Shown here piece after piece: positions 25,857-36,540 of a stretch of 64,000 bases of DNA. The first letter of the stretch is position 1. The number at the start of each line of letters is the position of its first letter. Origin of the DNA: Porodaedalea pini. Lineage: Eukaryota; Basidiomycota; Agaricomycetes; Hymenochaetales; Hymenochaetaceae. The notes beneath the pieces were generated by a model. It saw only the letters and a list, made by a program, of their open reading frames with translations. It was not told the origin of the DNA and made no database searches. A program made the position numbers and the translations under genes. The stretch covers positions 186,001-250,000 of the forward strand of contig NBAY01000049.1 of NCBI GenBank assembly GCA_002794775.1, read 5' to 3'.

Positions 25857-27613
25857 TTACGCGGTCTTTGCAGGCGCTAACCCAGTGTCCTTGCCGGTAC
25901 CCTGCTGCTGATTCTGTGGTGGGGGTGGCGGAGGTGCTCCACCGCCTATGCTTGCCATAACTGACCAGAGATTACCAGACATTGCTGCTGCGGCAGCCTG
26001 GCGATCCTCCTCGATGAGTTTGTCGAACTGTTCGCGGTTGGCAGCGATGTACGCCTGTTCCTCCCGATAATGTGCCTGAGCCTCCTTGCGCTTCTGTTCA
26101 AGATACGTGAGCGGCTCGGGAGAGTGTGCATCCTGCGAAACGTATTGCATGTCAAACGATGCGTGATAGTAAAGAGAAAGGTGCCTGTATACGTACTGAT
26201 GACGAGCTGCCGAACAGGCTACTAAGCGTAAGACCACCACCAGATACCTTCGCCTTTCCGCTCTTCTTCCACTCTTCCAGGAATTGGCGTTTTGCCTCTG
26301 CCTCTTTCTTCGCGTACTCGATAGGTATGTTCTTCCCTGCGTACGCTTTCAAAATAGGCCGCACGTCTTGAGGTTTGTAAATCGCAATCGCTGTCATATC
26401 TAGTCAGCAAGATTCCATAGAGGTGAATGACTATGAAGTACAAACATTCGAGGAAAGGGATCATGGCGACGAGGCCCTTGTCGGAGGGGTCACCCTTCCA
26501 CTTTGGGACAACAATGGCGTTTTCGGGTTGAAGTGATACGTGTTCTGGGTCGGTGTCGAGGACGATGACTTTGGAAAGATCGCGATTGAGATAGCTCAAA
26601 TCTTTGACAACGGAGCCATTGACGGAGCGGGTAGATTCTCTGAATAATTTATAGGTGATGAAAAAGCTGTATGGATCGAGTTTCTCGATGATGGGAATTG
26701 CAGTCTGTGTGCTGTCAGTTAGATCGAATAGGCAAAGAAGCGAAGAGACTCACGTAGTGATTCTGGGTCGTGAAAATGACAATTTCGAAGAACTGAGACA
26801 TATATGCTAGGAAATAATCAACGCCGGGTCGCTTGGCTGTTCGCCAGCCGTTTTGTCGCTGAAAAAAAAAGCAAATGAGCCGAAGCAATTACAATAAACA
26901 GAGAGAGGCACACACATCCCATGTAGATGTTACTAGTAGATCATCAATAGATAATAGTAGAGTGTATGGTTTTTGGAATGGTGGTACAGGCGGGGGGAGG
27001 AGCTCATCCCATGTCGGCTTGCTGAAGAACTGGATAGAGAAGTATTAGCGACGACAGAAAGGACGAAAGGACCACAACTCACATCGAACATGCTAGTAAA
27101 CCGCTCCTTCGTCCGTCCAAAGCGAGTAGAAGGGGCATCCTCTATTTTCTGAGCTGGACGTCAGACTCTTACGTTGGCATTCGCGCTCATGTAACTCACT
27201 AGTTTCTTCGCCTTCAACTCGTCCGTTTCCCATTCTCTCCCTAAGTAGAAAGTACCTGCGATGACTCCGAGTCCAAATGCTGCCAACGTTGCCCGCCCGA
27301 GGAACCGACGCCGCCGCTCGATACTTGATAATGAGTCTTTTGATGAGCGTGCACCCGTGCGCTGCATTGGCTCGCCCTCGGGCTCAGCGACTGGAGAAAA
27401 GTCCAAACTCAAAGATGCTGGAGAGGGCTGTGCAGGTTCTGCAGGTGCTCCTTCCGCACTTCCAGATGAATTGGGAGGTTTCGCTGCATCCACTGACGTA
27501 TTGCTCTGCGAGGCCTGCTGAGGTGGAGGCGGCTTCGTCGCCAGATAGCGAGCATTGAGAACAGCAGTACGTCTCAGGGAGGGTAACGCGCGAGACATAA
27601 AGACAGTCTGCAT
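25857..27613 (-). CDS. TIM50: TIM50, mitochondrial import receptor of the TIM23 complex
   Basis: Inner-membrane receptor that passes presequence proteins from TOM to TIM23. The N-terminus ([20 protein letters not shown]) is an Arg-rich mitochondrial presequence. A Pro/Ala/Ser-rich matrix stretch and the single membrane helix ([20 protein letters not shown], near 27260) follow. The intermembrane FCP1-like domain has [18 protein letters not shown] (near 26950), [32 protein letters not shown], and [20 protein letters not shown] (near 26560). The C-terminus is a charged coiled-coil stretch ([20 protein letters not shown]) and a Pro tail. As in other TIM50 proteins, the phosphatase DxDxT motif is not intact (SIDDLLVT). 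Seven or so introns. The start may be the Met at 27598 rather than 27613. It is about 510 residues, a normal length. Confidence 0.9.
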
Positions 27614-29519
27614 TATGCCCGCTCAGCTTGAAAAGGTGGCACAGCGGCGACGAGGGGAGAGCTTGGGTGTCCTACGGCGTACGTCGATTTTTGTCGAAAG
27701 TCAGTCACGTCACGCCACTCGCGTTCCGCCCTGGCGGTACACCCGAAAGCCCTCCGAGTCCTACCAATCAATACTAATCTCCCGAATCCTGATCGCTCTC
27801 TGTCGTTCTGAAAGTACCAGATAGATCAGAAGATATAAAGTGATCTCGGTGACTAGAAAGCATCCTGGGGCAACACGGCAACAGCCAGCTATGCTATTTG
27901 AGTACCATTCCACCGTCGTTTTATCCGAACCTTTCATTTCTACCGTGCTTGAAGCTCAGCCAAACATCGAAAATCAATACTTTTCCCTCCTGAGAAGTGC
28001 AACAAGTGCAGGCTTGGTCGGTCTAAGGGATCTTGCGTGCAAACACTACCCTGCTATACCACAGGACAGGCATACGACACCGAGCCCGAAGCGTGCTACG
28101 AATTCAGGCTGTCCTTCAGAAGTCTCTCGCTTTGCATTGGATTAAGCCCATCTCTCACACAGTCATGTCATTCCCTTATGTACAAGAGATCAAACCGTCA
28201 GCTTTTACGTGCTTATTTCCTCGTTTCTTGCACTTACCCCACCGACCCAGGCTTTAGAGGCTCAATAGATCGAGGCTTTGAATGCCGAATCTATCAGATG
28301 GAACGCAGGCAACTGCGGAGGGGCGTACCACTGTCCGATCTCAAGTCACTGGGAAACTATCGTGTGCATATCGGAGACGTGGGCTATCTCCTCAGCGGCG
28401 TTTGAAAACTCGGGACGAAACCAGTACCGCAAACCAAGTCTTTAGCATTCTAAAGGACTTTCACCCTGTTCTTGCATATGCACTGTGTCTGCTGAGGGCT
28501 TAATGCGGACGATACTTGCGATGTCGGGTTGGATTTGTGGTGAGTAAAACCTCGTCTGCCCACTCGCCTTGCGGAAGTCATATCATGCCGTCATTGCCAG
28601 GTCAGTTTTACCAGCCAGTCAGGCATGAGCTGTTTTTCTCGTCCAGGAAAGAACGAAGAACTCTTCTTTCTATCAGGCACAGTGCGACATACACATCTCC
28701 TCTGAGTAAGCGACGCTTGAGGTTTTGTATGCTGGAACACTATCAGTCGCGGTTTGTCTTCGTCCGAGATGTGCTGGAGAGCAATATTAAACTGCAGGAT
28801 AAAATGTTTGTGATAGACTGTCACCTCACTCAGTTCGGGCTACATGTGTTTGGACTCAAAACGCTTCTCGTGGGGAATCTCGGTTTAGTATGTAGATCAT
28901 CCTTCTAGAATCTCTTGCTATAGACCTTTTTAACATCACAGACAATATCTGTTAATACTCCACCCCGTTACGGACCAAAACCTGGCAGAGTTCCTGCGTC
29001 GCTTCAGAACTGAAACGAGAACAAGTCCATGGGAAGAATGAAGTTCACAGAGACCAATGCCCCTTTGGCAAATGCTTTCGGGTAAAATGTGTATTCAACT
29101 TCGGACGTTTGGGTCCAGATCACCTCGCGAGGACATCATCATTCGCAGTGGGTAATCTTTTTCTTGGATCTCTTCTGGACAATTCTTGACGATGTTAAGA
29201 ATTTCTATCATTGCTCTAGTTCGACATGCACCGAAGTCTGGCGGGACTATAATATCACTTTATAACCAAGACGGAAGCGCATTGGTCCGAGAAATCAAAA
29301 TTTGCAGAGCTCAATGCTCGTTTGCCAAATGCTTCTTGATGGAGTTGATTCTATTATGTGTAAAGTGAGAGCGGATACAAAGCTCATTGCACGTCCTCTT
29401 CTTACTCCAGCTTCCCACGCAAAGTCGCGCATCTTTTTTAAATTTGATTACCTTTGCCATGTTCAAACGATACCCAGCCGAACGTAATCTCCCCGTATAC
29501 ATATAGAGACAGATTCACA
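27614..29519. other. Intergenic region with decayed repeats
   Basis: About 1.9 kb between TIM50 (divergent) and the kinase at 29520. Frames of up to about 130 codons exist but show no family motif and no coherent splicing. Around 28960-29095 and again around 29185-29345 the sequence is related, for example CAATGCCCCTTTGGCAAATGCTTTC against CAATGCTCGTTTGCCAAATGCTTC. This suggests an old tandem duplication. Confidence 0.45.
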
Positions 29520-30973
29520 ATGCCTAAACAGCCAGGAAGTACAAGCGAGGTTCAAGCAGACCGCAAAGGCAAGAGTGTTGTAGAACTGCCCAAGTCGTCT
29601 AGAGAAAGGCTCGCAGACGTCACTCCAGCGGACATCCAACCCAACGCTGGAAGCCTCAAGTACGAAAGAGTCGAAAATTCTGAAGCTGGCTCCGGGTTTC
29701 TATCCGAGGTCCACGTGAGCTTTTATGCGCTTACATGTGTTTACTAGCTGTCCCTAATTTTCGAACAGATATATAAAGAAATTACAACCACTAAGGTAAA
29801 CGTTTCTGTCAAGAACGTAGCTATAAAGCGGGACAAACCAGAGTGGAAGAAATATTCCGCGTTGGAAAATGAGGCTTCAATCCTCAACCTGCTCAGGGAG
29901 AAGCTAAATGATTCCGCATATAATTATATTGTGAGCTTCGGTCGTCTGAGTACAGATCACATTTCTGACGTTTAGACCCTACAATGCAGGTAAGATACAA
30001 CGGAAAGGTCAATATAGAAGGGGATCAAGGTCTACTACTCGAGTATCTTGAAGGAGGTGATACAGGCTATTATGTGTGCAGTCAGGCCGAAGGCGAAGAA
30101 AGGGAAAAGCAAGTGGCAAAGTGGATGAGGTTATTTTTCCCGCGCCAATTACAAGACATGTTCACTGTTTACTGATTCAGACCGCCCTCAGAGACATACT
30201 CGTTGCCCTTGTTATTATTCACTCGGTGAATATAATCCATAGAGACATCAAGTAAGACGATTTATGAAAAGATATATCATTTGATGCTGACAATCTGCTT
30301 TGGGCTATGTAAGGCCAACTAACTTTGTTCGCACAAGAAAGAAAGGAGGACATGTGAAGCTAATTGATTTTGGGTCGTAAGTGCCTTTTTTCTTCCCCCA
30401 AAGAACAAGCTAAAGACAGTCGTGGTGACAATGTGCAAACAACTATAGGGCTGGACGTTTGGAAGGCCGAGAGAGGACGGCAATCTCTCGAGGATCATTT
30501 GAGTACAGAAGTCCTGAAGGTCACCTATCAAACCTGGTAAATGAGAAGGCAGATTTGTTCGCACTTGGGTCAGTGATTATTGCGCTTACTCATTGTCATT
30601 CTCGACCGTGAACCTTGTTTTCCGAAGGTTGTCGACCTATGAGGAGCTCACAGGCAAACAAGCATATTACCAGCTTCCAGGTGAGAAGCTGAGAGACCCG
30701 AGGCTCTTAGATAGGATAAGAGATGAGGAACCGGACTATGATCTTCCTGCATTCAAGAATTTCTCATCTGAAGGTTAGATGGACTTCCCGACTGCGACTC
30801 ATTGACTAAGATATCCCTAATGACTTTCTCTGATAGCCCTTGCATTCATAAAACGTTTGTTGGTAAAGAATCCTGCAAAGAGGCCTGACGCAATGACAGC
30901 GCTGCAGGACAGGGTGAGAGCTCTGAACTGGTTTGCAGCGAAGTTTTCTCCTGACTCCAGCTCTTTTTCATAG
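29520..30973 (+). CDS. Protein kinase
   Basis: Ser/Thr-type protein kinase domain split over about seven exons. The N-terminus is polar (MPKQPGSTSEVQADRKGKSV). The kinase core has VAIKRDKPEWKKYSALENEA, with the beta-3 Lys and a likely alpha-C Glu. The catalytic loop is NIIHRDIKPTNF (near 30240-30320, split by an intron), and the metal-binding DFG is in KLIDFGS (near 30370). The activation segment ends SFEYRSPEGH, with SPE in place of APE, followed by DLFALGS. The C-lobe has KRLLVKNPAKRPDAM, the usual RP motif. The stop is at 30971-30973 after SPDSSSFS. All catalytic residues look present, so it is probably active. The glycine-rich loop (ENSEAGSGFLSEVH) is short and atypical. I cannot place it in a named kinase family. 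Confidence 0.75.
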
Positions 30974-31712
30974 TGGTTCAAGAATCTTGGGGTCGACCCC
31001 ATAGTCAAACCGGGTGACTCCTGGTGGTTAGAAAGGACAGAAGGACGAGGCGAGAGAAGATCATAAAAAAGTAGAAGAGAAGCTGACGAGAGCAGAGACG
31101 ACAGGCGGAGACAGAGTCACAGGATCACAGACGTCAGGAGTCCAAAGTAGTACACAGGCATCAACAGGAGAGAAACCAGCGAGATTCTATCGTCGCGACC
31201 CCAACATGGTTCCAAAGGGACGATAGACCAATTGACGGTGAAAACTGTTTATTCGTGCTTTCTACACTTGGGCCCCGGTGTACTTAAGTTATCATTGTAA
31301 TACTGAGACTTCTGCACTGGCTTTTCTTATGAGGGACATAAGCTTGAACGTGAGCGGCGGGGATGAGGTGCACAAAGGACGTGAATGCCATTGGGAGTAC
31401 ATACATGGAGCTGAGCTTACGGAGCGGCTCCTCTCGTATGCAAGACTTGAACAGTTTGTCTCCGAAACGCAATCTATATTCACGCATATCGAAGAGAATA
31501 AATCATTCGCACTAAAGAACAAGATACATTTAAGATACCAAACACGAAATGGCAGTTCAATACTCATTTCCTTCCCCTCGCATCCATCGCAATCAATGTC
31601 CGCAAGAAACAGGACAAGATCGCATGCAGCAGGAGAGTTGTTGAGAACACTCCGCATTCGCCATACAGGCGCTTCCAACCGCTACTTCCCTCATCTATAT
31701 GTATGAACGCGC
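30974..31712. other. Convergent intergenic region
   Basis: 3' regions of the kinase (+) and the inositol phosphate synthase (-). A perfect palindrome GGGGTCGACCCC occurs near 30989, and an inverted match to its left half (CGCGACCCCAA) lies near 31196. An open frame at 31278-31706 has no recognisable motif and is not called. Confidence 0.5.
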
Positions 31713-33565
31713 TCACCAGAGACGCGTATCAAGGATGAGGTCTGAGGAGCCCTCGAGGCCGATGCACGCCTTTAAGAACGCCTCAAGGCCGTTGCGCTGC
31801 CTACTGAGACTGTTGACAACGTCGGTGCCTGAGATAGGAGGAAGAACGTTAGAATGATGAGGGTAGATGGAAGTCATTAATTGCTTACCCGGCTTGACGA
31901 GCGGCGCCTTGAGCATGAAAGACAACAACGAGAGCACCGGGTAAAGCGGAGAGAATTCGCCGGACTTCTTGACGTCACGGTACTTAACACGCGTGAGGAG
32001 TTCCCCGAGGATCGCGAGGTCGAGGATGAGCGGCGTCGCCAGCAGTGAGTCCTATATAAGCGACATTACTTAAGGAAGATGTAATAAATATAGTATAAGA
32101 GCCTACCTCGCATTCGTTGAAGATGTTAATCGTGGAACGGCCACCGCAGAGAATCTCAGAGTAGTACTCATCGATCGCGCGCTTGGAGTCGCCGACGGCA
32201 GGAACGTACTTGATGACAACGATGTGGTCGGGGTGCTCGCCCTTCTTTGCCTTCGCGTCCTTCGCTTCGGGGTTAGCAGGCTTGAACAAAAGCGCATTGC
32301 TCGCGACCATGTCGTCGACGACGCTGCTCTTGCTGATCTCCTTGCTCTTGAATTGCGGCTCCGCGCTCAAGTTGTGACCGTCGTTGTTTCCGAGGTGGTT
32401 GTACGACGCGATCGAGAGCGGCTTGATGCCTGCGTTCACAAGGAACTCCGCGAGTACGGACTTGATCTTCGTCTGGCCCGACTTGAGGTCGTCGCCGCCG
32501 ATGAACGACTTGTGGCGCTCCGCGAGGTCGATCACACCCGGGACGAACGTGTTCTGCGGGGCGCCGTTGATGAAGGGGACGCCCTCAAGAATCGACGCAA
32601 CAGCGAAGATAGTCGAAGGCGAGACCTCTGCATGGGACGCCTTAATCGACGCAAGGAGATTATCGGCAGAGTCGTTCACGCCGGGGAGGATGTCGCTGTA
32701 ACGCTCGGTGTTCGCGGTCCAGAAGACGATGACTTGGTCCAGGTTGTGCTTCGCCTTGAACGCGCGGATGTCATTGCGAATATGATCGACATGCACAAGC
32801 TTGTCCGTCCCCTGCACGACGTTATCTGCGCGTGCTTCCTGGTTCGCGGCGATGTAGTCCGGATAGTAGATAGAGGGGAGAGGCGCGCCCAGCTCAGCCA
32901 TGTACGGCACGATCTGGCGCTGGAGGTCCCAGTCCAGAACCTGAGCGCGCGCCATAGCCTTGTCCAACGGCAGTCCAGAGATATCCCAGCCGCCGAGGAC
33001 GAGGTCGTTCGGGTGCACCATAGGCAGCACATCGCCGATAGGAACATAGACGTCCTTGCCGGTCTCGGGGTTGCTGCCGACGCTGACGGTGGATGCACGC
33101 AGAAGAGACCCAATGTAGTTGGGTTGCTGGATGCCGGACTTGGTGTGCCAGGAATATTGTGACGGTTAGCGAGGATGGTCGCGCAGAGTGTAGTGCCGTT
33201 GTTTCCACCAAGACCAACCATGAGCAGGCTGAGATAAGATAATTTAGAGTTCGATATGATAAGCCGAAAGAAGAAACGATGACTCACCCGGTCTTAGGCA
33301 CCTTTCTTTGCGTCTGGAATTCGTACTCCTTGACGGTCGGAGTCACCTTGAGCTGACCGTCAGGCAGCGTCTCCACGCTCGCACCGCGGTCATGGTACTT
33401 GGCTGTGATGAACTCGTCCGAGTACGACGTGTTCTCGGACGCGACCTGGATCGGGTACGGGCGACGCGCTGCAGTTGGGTGCACAGGAACGATCGACTCG
33501 AGTTGCGAATCCGGCGTGTTATAACCAGAAGAAATGTTGGAAGTCTGAAGAGTTTGCGGAGACAT
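31713..33565 (-). CDS. INO1: Inositol-3-phosphate synthase
   Basis: NAD-dependent cytosolic enzyme that turns glucose 6-phosphate into 1D-myo-inositol 3-phosphate, the first step of inositol and phosphatidylinositol supply. The protein starts [16 protein letters not shown]. The NAD-binding [19 protein letters not shown] (near 33190) is the family's hallmark Rossmann loop. Later come [73 protein letters not shown] and [17 protein letters not shown] (32390-32530), the catalytic core with its conserved Lys and Asp. The C-terminus has [20 protein letters not shown] and ends [14 protein letters not shown]. The protein is about 540 residues, the usual length, and intact. A long antisense frame over the core is a codon-bias shadow. 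In fungi this gene is usually repressed by inositol; I did not identify the operator here. Confidence 0.95.
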
Positions 33566-34115
33566 CGTGCGTGCGTGCGAGGTTAATTACCCAGGAGCGG
33601 TGCGGCGGAGTGCTTGGAGCCTCGAAACTGATTGTGAGGGCTGCCGAGTTGGTTGGAGTACATGCACCGGGGATGCAAGACTACAGGAAGGTTCGGCTGG
33701 ATAGCGAGAATGGACGGGAGCAAGAAGCTGGAGTCTCAGACGGCGAGAGCTGATGGGCTTTATAGTCGAAGGTCGAAGGCTGAGAGAAAACGAAAGGCAA
33801 CGAGGGCGAAACGCGTTTATTTAGGTCAAGACGTGCCACCCTAAAATTTCCATCAGACTCGTACGATGCGGGGCTCAAGGGCGTGGGAAAAGAATCACGA
33901 GGATATACTTTATCGATATCGGCGCCGCCGAAAATGGCACTTTTCTCTCACGCCCCACTCTCGCCGCCCCGCCATTGATATTACTGTTCAACTTGGAATT
34001 CATGATAATGTGAACCGATTTATTTCAAGAAGAGAAAGCGAAGGGCTTTGAGATGGCCCAAGTGAGCAGCATCGAAAAAAAAAAAAAAAAAAAAGAGAGC
34101 GAGCATGGCGCAAGT

Positions 34116-34157
<42 letters not shown>

Positions 34158-34262
34158 TGGCGGCAAGTGAGCAGCGATCGAGTACCGGCCTCTAGTTTGA
34201 GAGTAACAGTGAACGAAGAGCGTCGAGCTGATACGCAAAAACCGCCTCGCGAAACAAGATTG

Positions 34263-34306
<44 letters not shown>

Positions 34307-35055
34307 GTACAGTGCGAAGCGACACTTCGCATCAACTCCGCCCGGCCCGGAACTTTGAGCTTGAGAATCTGAGAATTGTTTCTCTGTGATAGAAGTAACA
34401 AGGATATGCAATCCTTTGCACGTTTTGAACTCTCATCAAAATGTTTCAGAGAGACTAGATACAGTTGGGAATTCACGAGTTTGAGTTGTCGTCTTTAGCA
34501 CTTTGCACCGTAGATGAAATGACCGCGACCTTCACGCACCAGAGTCGAGCACCAGGAATATAGAACACAGGAACATACACATAATTTGCGAACAGTAGCA
34601 AGCACGTGAGACAACTTGATTTCCAATAGTTCTTCGAGATCAAGAGGAATGCTTCAGGATGATATGCCCATTATCTTCGAAGCTCCGCGCTTCAAATTGA
34701 TACCAAAACTGCAGTGCTAATGGTGTTTATCTGCTGAGGAGAGGGAGAGGGTGGTCAACTTGGGAGTCTGGACGCGTCGCGACGCGCGGCTGACGTGGCG
34801 TGACGATCGACGCGTGATCAGGAAAGACGTGAGCGACGCGTCGACAACTTTTCCTTGACCATCACGTAGGCCTCTCGCCATCTCTTCAAAATCTCAAAAT
34901 TGCCGGCTGCTTCTTTGTCTGCGTGGCTGATCGGTGCTATCTCCAAGCTCAGACTGAGCTAACTCGATAGACTGGCTATGCTGGCTTGAGTGCAGCCTCG
35001 CCTATTTCAAATATTAATACTTCGAGGTTTCATAACTCCTCAGACCTATGCGGCT
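33566..35055. other. Divergent intergenic region with homopolymer tracts
   Basis: About 1.5 kb upstream of both the inositol phosphate synthase (-) and the SDR-like gene (+). It contains the A and G homopolymer tracts listed separately. I see no gene. Confidence 0.55.
34052..34302. repeat. A20 / G41 / A40 homopolymer cluster in a small duplication
   Basis: A run of 20 A (34075-34094), a run of 41 G (34116-34156) and a run of 40 A (34263-34302) occur within 250 bases. The unit ATGGCSCAAGTG occurs three times (near 34053, 34104 and 34157). Two copies continue into GAGCAGC-ATCGA, so the G tract sits between copies of a short duplicated segment. Exact lengths could be affected by sequencing. Confidence 0.85.
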
Positions 35056-36469
35056 ATGCCTCTTCCTGTCGTTGCCAATGTCATAACGAAATATTACCCT
35101 ACTCAATACTACGTACACATTGGCCTTGTCTTAATAGCCGCTGTCATAATCCGAGCCTATACTCAAGGCCGGTCCACGAACAGAGAGCGCGATCTTCACG
35201 GACGGGTCGTCTTATTGACTGTAGGCCCGTTTTCTTCGTAAGAGACTTTTTGGTACTGATTTTGCGACAGGGGGGCTTCACCTCTATAGGTTCGACTCTC
35301 TTGGAGGCCCTGGCCCGCAGGGGAGCGCACATAATCGCACTCACACACTTGCCCATTGAAACGCCCGAGATCGCTCTGATCATCGAAGCGCTTCGAGAGA
35401 CGACGAAGAATGAGCATATCTTCGCGGAACAGTGCGATCTCCTCTCCATTGAGTCTACTCGTGCATTTTGCACGAAATTCCTCACGGGAAAAGAGCACCG
35501 GCTGGACGCGATCATCTTCGCTCACGAGTACGAGCACGTAGGCCCGCTTTTCGCGTCCAAGGCGGAGAAGCTGGCGTGCGAGGAGAGGCGCGCTGCTGCT
35601 AGTGATAGTACCTTCTTGATGATAACCTTGCTTCTTCCGACTCTGCTTGTCGCGCCACCGGAGCGCGATATCCGAATCGTCAATGTCGTCAATCCCTTCT
35701 ACGCAGCCGCTGTGCCCCGGTTTCCAACGTCACCACCAGTCGAAGGCTCGCAGTTCCTTCGCGAGGGATACCGTGCACTTCGCACCATAGTGCTCACGCG
35801 TCACCTGCAACGTGTGTTCGACGCCCTTCCACAGGCGCCAGCGCCGGATCCTGATACAACTTCCGCAGCGGTGGCTAGCAATAAAGCACAGAAGTCGAAC
35901 ATCGTCGCCGTGTCTGTCTCTCCGGGGTTCAGCAGGCATGATACCGTGGCTCCGCTTCTCAGATCTAAACTTGCCTCTTCCGAATTTTCACTTCTTGGAC
36001 TCACAGTGTAGGCGTTTCTATATTCGAATGCGAGTAAATTTATTTATCTAACGGCTGTGTGTATAGATACATCCTGCTTCAACCGCTCCTCCGTATTTTC
36101 GCCAAAACGCCCTCGCACGCTGTACAATCCGTGCTACACACACTATTCCTCCCGACTCCATTCAAGTTCGCGTCCATACCTGCTGAGCAGGATCGCGTGG
36201 ACGATGGACCATCGGAAGAAGCACTGAAGCCCGGCGCGCTATACTCAGACTGCTCCGTCGTTAGTATCGACCTGCGGGATCGCGTTCCGCCTTCCCAATC
36301 CTCCGGCACAAAGGAGGTCTCAGAGCCAAAAATGGTCGATGATGGAGAATATGGTGGCGAGGAACTGGGAAGGCTTGTCTGGGAGAGCTTCGAGGAGGCC
36401 TTGAAGGCGAGGGAGAAGGACACAGCTAACCTCCCTTCGAAGGCCCCATCGGACAAGAAGGACGACTGA
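35056..36469 (+). CDS. SDR-like protein with N-terminal membrane anchor
   Basis: Short-chain dehydrogenase/reductase-like protein. I chose ATG 35056 because it is the first ATG in the frame that splices (intron about 35221-35269) into the Rossmann start. The N-terminus (MPLPVVANVITKYYPTQYYV, then IGLVLIAAVIIRAYTQG) is a likely membrane anchor. VVLLT-GGFTSIGSTLLEALARRGA is a TGGxxxxG variant of the SDR nucleotide loop. Further on are AEQCDLLS (the acidic/adenine-binding turn), DAIIFAHEYEH where NNAG is expected, and IVAVSVSPGFSRHDTV near the position of the family's PG motif. A classical YxxxK is not clear: the best candidate region is REGYRALRTIVLTRHLQR. After a short intron near 36010 comes a C-terminal extension rich in acidic residues ending KKDD. 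It may be a divergent or non-catalytic SDR. Confidence 0.65.
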
Positions 36470-36540
36470 AGACTGATTGACCATCAATCAATAAGCTGTA
36501 AGTCGCTCAATGTACAGATATGAATGTCCGTACGCACAGA

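Noticed and set aside
27840..28908. Several frames of 90-130 codons upstream of the kinase
   Set aside because: No recognisable domain and no consistent splicing between them; judged intergenic or decayed.
29186..29368. ALVRHAPKSGG in a + frame, resembling the RHG motif of histidine phosphatases
   Set aside because: Short frame with no other family block; the match covers only a few residues and lies in a degenerate duplicated stretch.
31278..31706. Open frame of 142 codons on +
   Set aside because: No motif, ends at the 3' border of the inositol phosphate synthase gene, and composition is not gene-like.
32224..33162. Open frame of 312 codons on + over the inositol phosphate synthase gene
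   Set aside because: It is antisense to a strongly conserved gene with biased codons; its Arg/Val-rich product has no motif.
34053..34411. Frames encoding poly-Gly, poly-Lys, poly-Pro or poly-Phe
   Set aside because: These are translations of homopolymer DNA, not genes.
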